In this document: positions 19,021 through 28,099 of the stretch, piece by piece
Layout of the letters: every line of letters begins with the position of its first letter
Numbering within the stretch: position 1 is the stretch's first letter
NCBI RefSeq assembly: GCF_014284175.1
Contig: NZ_JACOGA010000005.1
Coordinates: forward strand, 186,001 to 250,000
Source of the DNA: Affinundibacterium flavidum
GTDB taxonomy: Bacteria; Pseudomonadota; Gammaproteobacteria; Burkholderiales; Burkholderiaceae_D
Length of the DNA: 64,000 nt
Direction: 5' to 3'
The notes under the pieces: generated by a model
What the model saw: the letters and a program-made list of their open reading frames with translations, nothing else
Told to the model about the DNA's origin: nothing
Database searches by the model: none
Program-made: the position numbers and the translations under genes

Positions 19021-19863
19021 ATGCAGGACTTAAAAGGCAAAGTTGCCGTCATCACAGGCGCGGCAGAAGGCATAGGAAAAGCCATAGCGCTCGCTGCGGC
19101 TGCAGAAGGAATGAAATTAGTGTTAGCCGACATTAGTGCCGAGACGCTGGACAAAACCGTCGCCGAAATTCGTGAGGCTGGCAGTGAGGTTATCGGCGTA
19201 GTGACTGATGTCGCACAGGAAAGCGCGATCCTGACTTTGGCAGAACGTGCATTTACCGAATTTGGCAATGTACATCTACTAGTGAATAACGCTGGCGTCG
19301 CTTTTACCAAATCCGCCTGGGAAACCACGGCCAAGGATTGGGAATGGATCATGGGGATCAATCTGTACGGCGTGACTCACGCACTGCGGGCTTTTATTCC
19401 ACGTATGTTGGCCAAGGGCGAAGAAGGACACATCGTCAATACTGCCTCACTCGCCGGCCTGGTATCCGAGCCAGCATTGGCTGCCTACAATGTCAGTAAA
19501 TTTGGGGTAGTCACTTTGAGCGAAGGTTTGTATCACGACCTGACCCTACGCAAATCGAAAATCGGTGTCTCCGTGCTCTGCCCTAGCTGGGTGAAGACCC
19601 GCATTACCGATTCCGAACGTCATCGCGATGCGCAAGACCGTAGCAAGCTGGAACAATTAGAAACCGTTAGCCTGAAAACCGGCGCGGCCATTACCAAAGC
19701 TGTCGAAGCAGGTATCCCAGCGCAACAAGTCGCCAACCACGTCATATCAGCAATTAAGACGAATACTTTTTATATTCTTACGCACCCAGAATCGAAAGCG
19801 GCAGTACATATCCGCACAGAAGATATTCTGCAAGGACGTTCCCCAAGTCTACTCCCGATATAA
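19021..19863 (+). CDS. Short-chain dehydrogenase/reductase (SDR), LvaD-like position
   Basis: A 280-residue classical SDR, expected to interconvert a hydroxyl and a ketone using NAD(P)H. Motifs: TGAAEGIG cofactor loop, NNAGVAF, catalytic Ser in NTASLAG and YNVSK (Tyr and Lys). ATG 19021 is chosen because GGAGAG sits at the right distance upstream. It closes the acd-aph-phosphatase operon. In the levulinate pathway an SDR (LvaD) accompanies the kinase and dehydrogenase, so a role in oxidising the product of that chemistry is plausible. Confidence 0.92.
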   Translation: MQDLKGKVAVITGAAEGIGKAIALAAAAEGMKLVLADISAETLDKTVAEIREAGSEVIGVVTDVAQESAILTLAERAFTEFGNVHLLVNNAGVAFTKSAWETTAKDWEWIMGINLYGVTHALRAFIPRMLAKGEEGHIVNTASLAGLVSEPALAAYNVSKFGVVTLSEGLYHDLTLRKSKIGVSVLCPSWVKTRITDSERHRDAQDRSKLEQLETVSLKTGAAITKAVEAGIPAQQVANHVISAIKTNTFYILTHPESKAAVHIRTEDILQGRSPSLLPI

Positions 19864-20228
19864 ATCTCCACATACGTCTTTGTATAAGTCTTCATATAGG
19901 TCACCGTATCGAGCACCAACAGGAGTAAGTGAGAGCTAAACCTGTTCAAATCAGCTCAAGCAACCTAAAAAAGCGGCATGATTTTAACGCATGGCAAAAT
20001 CACGAGACAATTTTTCACATTTGCCTAAACCAAATTCCCCTACAATGCTGTATATGGTCATAGAAGTAATTTAGCTTTCTTCTATGACACTATGAACTGA
20101 CAAGCCAAGTGCTTAGCTTAAAAAAACAAGTTCGATAATAATTTACCTTGAATTATTGACGTTACTTGAATACATTGAAGTAAGCAAATTCACAAGTCGT
20201 CGTCGTAGTAGTTCACGTACCAAGAACT

Positions 20229-20259
20229 CTTTAGGGCGCACAAGCTTATTGCCCTAAAG
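20229..20259. promoter_or_regulatory. Stem-loop in the leader of the small HTH-like gene
   Basis: CTTTAGGGC (20229-20237) and GCCCTAAAG (20251-20259) form a perfect 9-bp stem with a 13-nt loop, about 90 bp before the ATG at 20351. It could be an operator palindrome or an mRNA structure. The rest of the 487-bp gap (19864-20350) shows no gene. Confidence 0.5.
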
Positions 20260-20350
20260 TGCAATATACAAGCACAAACTCAACTTATAAAATCTACTCA
20301 GAAGTCAAAGTTTTTTGTTTAAACCATTTACATAGGATTCATCATATTCC

Positions 20351-20632
20351 ATGGCTAATATCCTCGATATCCCTCTGTCCGAAGAGTTTCAATACGATCC
20401 AAACAATCTACTTGATACTTTAATCAAAACTCTGGGCATTAAAAACGATGCTGCACTGTCACGCGCATTGGAAGTGGCGCCGCCAGTGATTAGTAAAATC
20501 CGTCATAAAATTTTGCCTGTAGGTCCGTCTTTGTTGATTCGTATGCATGAAGAGTCTGGACTTAGTATTCGCGAAATCCGCAACTTAATGGGTGATCGCC
20601 GAGATAAGTTCCGCATGCCAGATCAGATGTAA
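20351..20632 (+). CDS. Small conserved HTH-like protein
   Basis: A 93-residue protein. The stretch from about residue 25 (LIKTLGIKNDAALSRALEV then PPVISKIRH) resembles the helix-turn-helix of Cro/C1-type regulators. It continues LLIRMHEESGLSIREIRNLM and ends in a basic tail. No enzymatic domain is visible. I believe similar small proteins are widespread in Burkholderiales but know of no assigned function. It has a long leader (487 bp gap) with a stem-loop, and a hairpin follows it. An AGGA lies 12 bp before the ATG. Confidence 0.8.
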   Translation: MANILDIPLSEEFQYDPNNLLDTLIKTLGIKNDAALSRALEVAPPVISKIRHKILPVGPSLLIRMHEESGLSIREIRNLMGDRRDKFRMPDQM

Positions 20633-20648
20633 TTAGTAGTGATCCATG

Positions 20649-20678
20649 GACGTCAGCAAAATAGTTTTAGCTGGCGTC
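20649..20678 (+). terminator. Possible terminator hairpin after the small HTH-like gene
   Basis: GACGTCAGC (20649-20657) pairs with GCTGGCGTC (20670-20678) with one G-U pair, 16 bp after the stop codon. The following bases (TGTGATCTTCCC) are not a strong U tract, so termination is uncertain. Confidence 0.4.
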
Positions 20679-20875
20679 TGTGATCTTCCCTTACTCATCT
20701 GTCATGCTGCGTTCGTTCTAAATGGGCGAGTTGTGGAGCACATGACTTCGCTATGAGTGAGGGTTTTCACATCATATGTCACGGCATTGTCTCGTGTATG
20801 CATGTACTTCTTGGTGCTGCTTTGGTAGACCTCAATTAGTGCGCCTCAATTAATGATTATCACTGGCAGCAATCA

Positions 20876-22921
20876 TCACTGTCCTTGCAATTTTCGGTAA
20901 AGAGTTTGGCGGCTGATTCCCAGCAATCGCGCTGCTGCTGACACGTTGCCATTTGTATTCTGCAAAGCTTGCTGAATCAGTTGTCTTGCATTTTCCTGTA
21001 AATTCTGTGCCTTCGATGGTGACTTTGCCTCCTGTGGCATCGAGTTCATCCAAGCATTTTGCGGTATCTGCGTTGGCGTTTCTCCAATCTTCCCTGTTAT
21101 TTCCACTGCGTCTCTTCGCTCTAGCTCAGCGATCGCCGCACTCTCCAATCGCGGATTCCCCTTACTTGCATTACGCAACTCTGCGGCCAGCTCATCGCCT
21201 ATGTGCTCCCAACTGATGCACGACTGCTCTTCATCCATCAATGCCACTGCCGCGCGCAGTACATGACTGAGTTGACGCAGATTGCCTGGCCACGCGTACA
21301 CTCGCATCGCAGCCAATAAATCAATGGCAATGTCGATCTGCACCGGCGAAAATTCCCGCAATAAACTGGCACACAAAGCCGTGAAATCGCTACGCTCTCG
21401 CAAGGCTGGCAAATTCAAGCTCAAGCCATTAATTCGATAAAACAAGTCTTCGCGAAAACGTCCTTGCTCTATATTGCGTTTGAGATTTTGATGGGTCGCG
21501 CAAATCAAATTAAAATCCACCGCGATCGCGACACTACTACCCAAGGGGATTACTTGGCGCTCTTGCAATACACGCAATAATCGCGTCTGCAAACTGAATG
21601 GCATATCGCCAATTTCATCCAAAAACAAAGTTCCGCCATGCGCTTCCCGCAGGCGACCTGCGGCACCTTGACGCGCGGCGCCGGTGAATGCCCCAGCCAC
21701 ATAACCAAATAATTCAGCCTCAATGAGATGTTCTGGAATAGCAGCGCAATTGACCGCTACAAAAGCCTTGTCTCGCCGCGCAGAGGCCTGATGTACCGAT
21801 TGTGCAAACACTTCTTTGCCGACACCAGACTCCCCAGTAATTAACAAAGGTATCGCCTTATCAATGAGCTTACGGGCTTTTTCTGAGGCTGCCTGCCAAC
21901 GAGCATCGATTTGCCCGCTTTGAATTGACTGAGCGCTTCGTAAAGGCTGCGTTTGTGTTGACTGCACACTCACAGTCATCGCCTGGCGCCCTCTGCTCTG
22001 ACTATGCATTTGTACGAACAAACAAGTTCCATCACGACAAAAAACCGCTTCTGCGCGTCCAGCCAAACGCAGTTGCCGCGCTAACAGTGCCTCAAAGTCT
22101 TGTTCAAATAAGTGTTCCCATCGGGTCGCTGCGATATCTGTATAACGTAATTTTAATAAAGCTAATCCACGTCGGTTCGCTCCCACCAGACAACCATCCT
22201 CAGAAAAGGCTAACACGCCTTGAGCGACCGAACCTATGCCAGCTGCACTGGTGTGTAATTGCACCAAAATCTGATGCTGGCATGCACTCAAGACCAGGCT
22301 ATTTTCTATCATTTGAGCTGCAGTCGTGACCAAACCCAGCGTATGCGGATGGCGACTGCGATGGTCGCCTGAAATATCCAAGATGCCCATTAATTGACCT
22401 TGCGCCGACAAGATAGGCGCTGCAGCACAAGTGAGGAATTCATTCGGTTCCAGAAAATGTTCAGCGCCATTGATTTCTATCTCACTCGCTTCCGCCAACG
22501 CTGTACCTATCGCATTCGTACCACGCTGATTTTCTGCCCAACTTGCACCGCACTTCAATGCAACTTTGTCCGCCTTACTCAAGAAGTCTAGATCCCCCAT
22601 GGTATGCATCAACACCCCTTGCGCATCCGCCAATATCACCATGCTATGACTGTGCCGCAATTGTTCAAACAGATACTCTATGACGGGCTCAGAATGGCTG
22701 ATTAATTCATGGTTAAGGTCGCGCGCGTATCGCAAATTGCCAACACTCAGATTATCTGCACAATCGACTCCACCCAAGGGTGAAAGGCCGGCAGACATAC
22801 TCCGTTGCCACGATTGCGCCACGCGTAATTCGACACCTGTTTCAGGGCGAATGCCGCGTTCAACAAATTGCAAGCGTGCCTGCTTTAAATGGGGCGCTGT
22901 GAGAATAGCGTGTTGACGCAT
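20876..22921 (-). CDS. Sigma-54-dependent activator, AcoR-like (GAF-AAA+-Fis HTH)
   Basis: A 681-residue enhancer-binding protein that would activate sigma-54 promoters. A GAF-type sensor lies at about 60-210 and a PAS-like segment at about 225-310. The AAA+ domain (about 340-565) has Walker A GESGVGKE (363-370), the sigma-54 contact loop GAFTGA (410-415) and Walker [12 protein letters not shown] Fis-type helix-turn-helix ends the protein ([18 protein letters not shown]). The domain order matches AcoR regulators of acetoin, alcohol and aldehyde genes. AGGAG precedes the ATG. It is divergent from the aldehyde dehydrogenase, its likely target. Confidence 0.95.
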   Translation of the reverse strand: MRQHAILTAPHLKQARLQFVERGIRPETGVELRVAQSWQRSMSAGLSPLGGVDCADNLSVGNLRYARDLNHELISHSEPVIEYLFEQLRHSHSMVILADAQGVLMHTMGDLDFLSKADKVALKCGASWAENQRGTNAIGTALAEASEIEINGAEHFLEPNEFLTCAAAPILSAQGQLMGILDISGDHRSRHPHTLGLVTTAAQMIENSLVLSACQHQILVQLHTSAAGIGSVAQGVLAFSEDGCLVGANRRGLALLKLRYTDIAATRWEHLFEQDFEALLARQLRLAGRAEAVFCRDGTCLFVQMHSQSRGRQAMTVSVQSTQTQPLRSAQSIQSGQIDARWQAASEKARKLIDKAIPLLITGESGVGKEVFAQSVHQASARRDKAFVAVNCAAIPEHLIEAELFGYVAGAFTGAARQGAAGRLREAHGGTLFLDEIGDMPFSLQTRLLRVLQERQVIPLGSSVAIAVDFNLICATHQNLKRNIEQGRFREDLFYRINGLSLNLPALRERSDFTALCASLLREFSPVQIDIAIDLLAAMRVYAWPGNLRQLSHVLRAAVALMDEEQSCISWEHIGDELAAELRNASKGNPRLESAAIAELERRDAVEITGKIGETPTQIPQNAWMNSMPQEAKSPSKAQNLQENARQLIQQALQNTNGNVSAAARLLGISRQTLYRKLQGQ

Positions 22922-23139
22922 GAAGTAACTCCTGTGGTGTCACGGCACCGAAGTAAAAAGTGTGACGATCACTAATTAAAAAGCGTTGACATAGTCTACT
23001 GCCATCTTCCTGACTGTGCCTGAACACGGCATATTAATTCTCTGAAAATCAACTGGATTTGACCTGTCTCAAATTGTTACAGCTGTCACTATTTGTGGCG
23101 ATCTGGAACAAACAACTGTCTTGCATCTTAGCAGGAATG

Positions 23140-23177
23140 TGTCGCATGAAGATGGCATTGGGCTCTCGGATGCGACA
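23140..23177. promoter_or_regulatory. Candidate upstream activator site for the AcoR-like protein
   Basis: TGTCGCAT (23140-23147) and ATGCGACA (23170-23177) form an exact 8-bp inverted repeat with a 22-bp spacer. The site lies about 90-130 bp upstream of the sigma-54 promoter, the normal distance for enhancer-binding proteins. Binding is inferred. Confidence 0.5.
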
Positions 23178-23266
23178 ACAAAAACGTGAATTATTGTCAC
23201 TCACTACGGATTCACATAGTAGGTTGCAACGCAGCAAAAAACCTTCCGCAAAATCTCTCAAGGACA

Positions 23267-23282
23267 TGGCATGGCAATTGCA
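23267..23282 (+). promoter_or_regulatory. Sigma-54 (-24/-12) promoter of the aldehyde dehydrogenase gene
   Basis: TGGCATG-GCAA-TTGCA matches the RpoN consensus, with the invariant GG and GC exactly 12 bp apart. Transcription should begin near 23293, giving an 81-nt leader before the TTG start. The divergent gene encodes a sigma-54 activator, which supports the call. The 452-bp gap (22922-23373) contains only these control sites. Confidence 0.85.
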
Positions 23283-23373
23283 AATAGTGATGGCAACAAC
23301 CATGCTAATCGCATTGCCCATAGGCGCGATGAACAGGTTGCGATCTACCATAAATCAACAACAGGAGACCATC

Positions 23374-24894
23374 TTGATCTACCAAGCACCAGGTGCCACA
23401 GGCGCCATCATTCAATACAAATCTCGTTACGACAATTTCATAGGTGGCAAATGGACCGCGCCAGTGAAAGGTCAGTACTTTGACGTCATCACTCCCATCA
23501 GTGGCAAAGTGTATACACAGGCCGCACGCTCCAGTGCCGAAGATATCGAGCTCGCACTCGACGCAGCCCACGCCGCAGCCGATGCGTGGGGAAAAACTTC
23601 CCCCACCGAACGCGCGAATATTCTGAATAAAATCGCCGACAAGATAGAAGCCAATCTAGAACTATTAGCCTACGCAGAATCAGTCGACAATGGCAAAGCA
23701 ATACGAGAAACCCTGAACGCAGATATTCCCTTAACCGTCGATCACTTCCGTTATTTTGCGGGCTGTGTGCGGGCACAGGAAGGCGCCTTGTCGGAACTCG
23801 ATGAAACCACTGTTGCTTACCATTACCACGAACCTTTAGGTGTCGTCGGTCAGATTATTCCATGGAACTTTCCTATCCTGATGGCTGCCTGGAAGCTGGC
23901 ACCGGCCTTGGGTGCAGGTAACTGCGTCGTGTTGAAACCAGCAGAATCCACACCGATCTCTTTATTGATTCTGACCGAATTGATCGCCGACTTATTGCCA
24001 CCGGGCGTATTAAATATCGTCAATGGCTATGGCCGTGAAGCCGGTATGCCACTGGCTAATAGCAAACGTATCGCCAAGATCGCATTCACCGGTTCGACTT
24101 CTACTGGTCGCGTGATTGCGCAAGCTGCGGCGAACAATCTGATTCCAGCGACGCTAGAGTTAGGTGGAAAATCACCGAATATCTTCTTCGCTGACATCAT
24201 GGATGCCGACGATGCCTTCCTCGATAAAGCCATCGAAGGTCTGGTCCTGTTCGCATTCAATCAAGGTGAGGTTTGCACTTGCCCATCACGCGCTCTAATC
24301 CAAGAAAGCATCTATGACAAATTCATGGAACGCGTCTTAAAGCGTGTCGCTGCAATTAAACATGCGAATCCTCTGGACACCGAAAGCATGATGGGCGCCC
24401 AGGCATCGAAAGAGCAACTGACCAAGATCATGTCGTATCTCGAATTAGGTATCGCTGAAGGCGCGGAATTATTGGCTGGCGGCGCGCAAGCACATTTGGG
24501 TGGAGACTTGGAAGGCGGCTATTACGTGCAACCGACCTTGTTTAAAGGTCACAATAAAATGCGCATCTTTCAAGAAGAAATTTTTGGACCGGTGTTAGCC
24601 ATCACGACTTTTAAAGATGAAGCAGAAGCACTCGCGATTGCCAACGACACGCTGTACGGCCTAGGTGCTGGCGTGTGGAGTCGAAATGGTAATGTTGCCT
24701 ATCGCATGGGACGCGCGATCAAAGCCGGACGCGTCTGGACCAACTGCTACCACGCCTACCCAGCCCATGCTGCTTTCGGTGGTTATAAAGAATCCGGCAT
24801 CGGTCGTGAAAATCATAAGATGATGTTGAATCACTATCAGCAAACTAAAAATCTTTTGGTCAGCTATAGCGAAAACAAATTAGGTTTCTTCTAA
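23374..24894 (+). CDS. exaC: NAD-dependent aldehyde dehydrogenase, ExaC/AcoD type
   Basis: A 506-residue enzyme that should oxidise acetaldehyde or similar short aldehydes to acids. Motifs: [27 protein letters not shown] cofactor contact, LELGGKSPN (catalytic Glu) and [11 protein letters not shown] (catalytic Cys). The start is a TTG at 23374 with AGGAGA five bases upstream, giving exactly the usual ExaC length. The longer open frame from 23059 contains the sigma-54 promoter and is not coding there. DUF779 follows, as in other ExaC loci. Confidence 0.95.
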   Translation: MIYQAPGATGAIIQYKSRYDNFIGGKWTAPVKGQYFDVITPISGKVYTQAARSSAEDIELALDAAHAAADAWGKTSPTERANILNKIADKIEANLELLAYAESVDNGKAIRETLNADIPLTVDHFRYFAGCVRAQEGALSELDETTVAYHYHEPLGVVGQIIPWNFPILMAAWKLAPALGAGNCVVLKPAESTPISLLILTELIADLLPPGVLNIVNGYGREAGMPLANSKRIAKIAFTGSTSTGRVIAQAAANNLIPATLELGGKSPNIFFADIMDADDAFLDKAIEGLVLFAFNQGEVCTCPSRALIQESIYDKFMERVLKRVAAIKHANPLDTESMMGAQASKEQLTKIMSYLELGIAEGAELLAGGAQAHLGGDLEGGYYVQPTLFKGHNKMRIFQEEIFGPVLAITTFKDEAEALAIANDTLYGLGAGVWSRNGNVAYRMGRAIKAGRVWTNCYHAYPAHAAFGGYKESGIGRENHKMMLNHYQQTKNLLVSYSENKLGFF

Positions 24895-24917
24895 TTTAAA
24901 ACTAGCAGTAATAAGTG

Positions 24918-24943
24918 GCGCAGTTGGCAGCAGCCTACTGCGC
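24918..24943. other. Hairpin between the aldehyde dehydrogenase and DUF779 genes
   Basis: GCGCAGT-T-GGC pairs with GCC-T-ACTGCGC around an AGCA loop. It lies 23 bp after the dehydrogenase stop and about 40 bp before the DUF779 start. No U tract follows, so it is more likely an mRNA-stabilising or processing structure than a terminator. Confidence 0.5.
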
Positions 24944-24982
24944 ACCTTAACTCCAAAGAGATGTCATTTTGCGTGAGGAATT

Positions 24983-25360
24983 ATGGTAGATCGTGTCATC
25001 GCCACTCCGGCAGCCTATGCACTGATCGCGCAACTCAAAGCCGAGCATGGCGAGATCCTATTTCATCAATCTGGCGGTTGTTGCGACAATAGTGCAGCCA
25101 ACTGTTACCTGCCTAGCGATTTAACAATAGGCCCTTACGATATCAAATTAGGCGATCTCAACGGCGTGCCTTTTTACATCGGTAAATTGCAATACGATTA
25201 CTGGAAGCATACGCAATTGATACTCGATGTGATTGACGGCCACGGCGGCACTTTTTCATTGGAAGGTGCGAGTGGCAAAGCTTTTCATACGCGTTCGCGT
25301 TTGTTCAGCGAAGAAGAATGGACACAAATTGAAGCGCAAGTGCAAAAAGACTTGGCCTAA
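24983..25360 (+). CDS. DUF779 (COG3564) protein, aldehyde-dehydrogenase partner
   Basis: A 125-residue protein of DUF779. The family's cysteine-rich motif FHQSGGCCDNSAANCY lies near residues 27-43, followed by GDLNGVPFYIGKLQYDYWKH. The cysteine cluster suggests metal binding. Genes of this family commonly sit beside ExaC-like acetaldehyde dehydrogenases; the biochemical role is unknown. GAGGA precedes the ATG, and no separate promoter is obvious, so it is probably co-transcribed with the dehydrogenase. Confidence 0.92.
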   Translation: MVDRVIATPAAYALIAQLKAEHGEILFHQSGGCCDNSAANCYLPSDLTIGPYDIKLGDLNGVPFYIGKLQYDYWKHTQLILDVIDGHGGTFSLEGASGKAFHTRSRLFSEEEWTQIEAQVQKDLA

Positions 25361-25391
25361 CTTTTACCCATCTCTTGCCGAACTAATTCTC

Positions 25392-26903
25392 TTAGAATTT
25401 TACTTGCGCAGCTTGTGCCAACTTCGCCGCCGCAGCCTCAAATTGCAGGAAGCGTTGGTCCAACAATTTGACTTGCTGAGCCTTATCTTGCTGGCTCAAG
25501 AAAGAATAGCGAATACTATTGTAGACCGTCTTCTTTAACGTGTCATAAGACGGTTGATAACGACTGGCAAACAACATATATTCGTGACTGATATTATTTC
25601 TGGAAACACCGGGATCATCGCTGCTGATGACAATCGGCACCTGATGCCGCATATACATCGTCACCGGATGTGCTTGTGCTGGAATGCCGAGAATAAAACT
25701 ATTGCTGCTCAAATTAATCTCAACAGCAACATTGCGTTTTTTCAGTTCACCCAACAATTGATCTGGGCGCGCTTCGTGCATGATATCAACGCCGTGCCCG
25801 ATTCGTTCTGCGCCCGCAATTTGTACAGCATCGCGTATATGGCTTTGCAAATGCTCAGGAGCGACGATACCCAGCGCGAGTTCACCCGCATGGATAGACA
25901 AACGAACGGTAGGAAAGCGTTGCTTTAAGAAAGCGAACATTTGCATGTGCAATTGGTAATCACGCAAAGCAATCAAAGCATGCTCAGCGCCAACAATATT
26001 CACACCGACGATGAGCGGATTAGCCTGACTGGCGGCAAAGGCCGAATACAAACTAGAAAACACTTTCGATGCCGGACTATTGCGCGAAACATAGGTTTGA
26101 AACCGCAAACTGAAATCAGCATCATCTATCCCTGCGGCGTCAGCTTCTGCTTCTTTGATGAAGTCCGTAATTTTTTTCTGTGTCGCACTATCTTGCGCCA
26201 AAAAATCGGCAAACTGAGCAAATGCTTGCTGCATATCGGCAACGCTGCTGGTGGAAGTCAAAGCATCAAGGCGCGCGGCAAATTCAGCGTTTTCGGTCAC
26301 CGGCGCACTGCGCAACATGGTTTCCAGATATTGAATATTTTCATTCTTGGCTTGCTGCTTCAAAATCTGCAAACCAAGATTCGTTGAATATTTGGCGATG
26401 GATGAAAAATAGCCGAAGGTGTTAAAGAAGTGTTGATCCGGTGGCAGTTGTGTATGTCCATGATTATCAAAATCAACCACTGACCAGGCCGACATTAATT
26501 CGCGATACATGGCATTATCTTTGCGAATCGCATCGACCTTCAGGCAAGATTTATTCGCTTCATTGATCTGCGCGGTGCGTGTCTCTACCTTAAATTTTTC
26601 TTGCTTGAGATTGGTGTCGCTATCGCGATAAATGCAGTAGCCTTTTTGCGCAACCCAATCCAGATAAGTCTCAGCATAAATCGCGCCAGAGTAATGATGA
26701 TGAATATCACCGCCCTTGGGCATCATGGTCATCAACATCGTTAATTCCGCTAATTGCGGTGAGGATGGATTCACCAACTTCGCATAATATTGACGTGTCG
26801 CTTGCAGATTTTTCTGCGCTGTATGATTCTTATCTTGAGCCAGAACAGGCAAGGCCGATGCGGACAAGACTCCTAAGCTAAACGCCAATATGATTTTTTT
26901 CAT
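25392..26903 (-). CDS. Exported adenosine deaminase family protein
   Basis: About 503 residues. The N-terminus from Met at 26903 is a clear signal peptide ending near VLAQ, so the enzyme should act in the periplasm or outside. Deaminase fold marks: GGDIHHHYSGA (zinc His pair), SIHAGE (His and catalytic Glu), RIGHGVDI and VISSDDPGV (zinc Asp). It is much longer than cytoplasmic adenosine deaminase, like secreted ADGF-type enzymes. Neighbours are an exported nuclease and a 5'-nucleotidase, fitting deamination of adenosine released from nucleic acid. A start at 26939 would add 12 residues before the signal peptide. Confidence 0.9.
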   Translation of the reverse strand: MKKIILAFSLGVLSASALPVLAQDKNHTAQKNLQATRQYYAKLVNPSSPQLAELTMLMTMMPKGGDIHHHYSGAIYAETYLDWVAQKGYCIYRDSDTNLKQEKFKVETRTAQINEANKSCLKVDAIRKDNAMYRELMSAWSVVDFDNHGHTQLPPDQHFFNTFGYFSSIAKYSTNLGLQILKQQAKNENIQYLETMLRSAPVTENAEFAARLDALTSTSSVADMQQAFAQFADFLAQDSATQKKITDFIKEAEADAAGIDDADFSLRFQTYVSRNSPASKVFSSLYSAFAASQANPLIVGVNIVGAEHALIALRDYQLHMQMFAFLKQRFPTVRLSIHAGELALGIVAPEHLQSHIRDAVQIAGAERIGHGVDIMHEARPDQLLGELKKRNVAVEINLSSNSFILGIPAQAHPVTMYMRHQVPIVISSDDPGVSRNNISHEYMLFASRYQPSYDTLKKTVYNSIRYSFLSQQDKAQQVKLLDQRFLQFEAAAAKLAQAAQVKF

Positions 26904-26957
26904 GATCGTACTTTCTATTTCCTGTATGGCTTTGACCACTACGGCACGTGTTTAAAA

Positions 26958-28037
26958 TTACGGCCAAATTTTTTGCAACAATGCGGCCAAACGATAACCG
27001 GCAACTTGCAATTGTTTCTGGGTAATCTCGGTGCTGCTGGCAATATAGTTTGCTGGCAGAGTCGTGTACCAAGATGAAAACTCGACACCACGACGGCTGG
27101 TCACTTTAATTCTTTCCGTCGCAACGATATCGGCATAAGCGACTTTGGCATTCACCAAGCCCTCGTTCGCCCACTGTTCTGGCCAAGTCACTGGATCACC
27201 CGAATTAGCGCTGACTGGTGCAGGCGCTGCCAACATTTTTTCCGTCAATTCCGCAACTGAACGTACGCCCAAATTGCGCATCACGTTTTCAACCACCGTC
27301 ACATCCCAATACAAATGCAAAGGCTTGCCGACGCGTTTTGGTTTATCGGCATCAGTTCCCGCTGCTTTCGCTGCTGCTTCATCGCGTTTGTAATTTTCGA
27401 GATCGCGTGCTGTCCACGTAGCCTTGTCTTCGATCAGTAAATTATTCCCGCCTTGCAGATCAAACATCGTTACGCCATCAACTTGTTGTTTGCTAGTCGG
27501 CGTGACAAATTGATTGTCGCTATTGATATAAGCCGCACCTACATGCAAAGGCTGATGAATATCGCCAACCAAATGCGCAATCATCAGCAAGGCCTGACGT
27601 GGACTAAAACGGTGTGGATTAGTCACTTCCGTATCATTCCCTTGCAATACCGCGATGGCTTGCTTAAGCGTCTGTACGATATCGTGATCTGTAGTACCGA
27701 CACCACCCGCGACATAGGTTTTATTCTGCACCGGAGTATTGGTGTAATGGTAAGCGGCATGCGCAGGATTTTGTATGGTGAAGGCGACCATTTCTGAGGT
27801 CTGTGGACCGCAGAAAGTGCCCTTCGCGCAGTCTGCCCAGATAGAAAGCGATTGCAGGCTTTCGCCCGGTTGCAATAAAGCTTGCACGCGCGCTCCTGCG
27901 TTCGTTCCTTTGAGTAAACGATCGGCGATCGCGCCTACGGTTTTATGGCCTTCATCACCAGATGCAAAGGCACTAAAAGAGGCGAAGGACGACGCCATTA
28001 CGGCACTCAACAAAATCAATAACTTTATTTTCTTCAT
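26958..28037 (-). CDS. Exported S1/P1-type nuclease
   Basis: A 359-residue protein with a signal peptide (cleavage likely after FAFA-like AxA near residue 25). S1/P1 family marks: EGHKTVGAIADRLL, AHLVGDIHQPLHVG (zinc His/Asp), GGNNLL and HLYWDVTVVE. The family has three zinc ions and cleaves single-stranded DNA and RNA, also removing 3' phosphates. Mature S1/P1 enzymes begin with Trp, whose backbone binds zinc; here the corresponding position is Ser or the site is shifted. It lies 54 bp upstream of the exported adenosine deaminase on the same strand. Confidence 0.92.
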   Translation of the reverse strand: MKKIKLLILLSAVMASSFASFSAFASGDEGHKTVGAIADRLLKGTNAGARVQALLQPGESLQSLSIWADCAKGTFCGPQTSEMVAFTIQNPAHAAYHYTNTPVQNKTYVAGGVGTTDHDIVQTLKQAIAVLQGNDTEVTNPHRFSPRQALLMIAHLVGDIHQPLHVGAAYINSDNQFVTPTSKQQVDGVTMFDLQGGNNLLIEDKATWTARDLENYKRDEAAAKAAGTDADKPKRVGKPLHLYWDVTVVENVMRNLGVRSVAELTEKMLAAPAPVSANSGDPVTWPEQWANEGLVNAKVAYADIVATERIKVTSRRGVEFSSWYTTLPANYIASSTEITQKQLQVAGYRLAALLQKIWP

Positions 28038-28099
28038 GGTTAACTTTCTTATCGCTTAGTTGATTCTTGTTTGATTCTTAATTTGTGCCTAGTTTGCGC

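Noticed and set aside
23059..23373. N-terminal extension of the aldehyde dehydrogenase
   Set aside because: It contains the sigma-54 promoter and adds about 105 residues absent from the family; the TTG start with AGGAGA fits the normal length.
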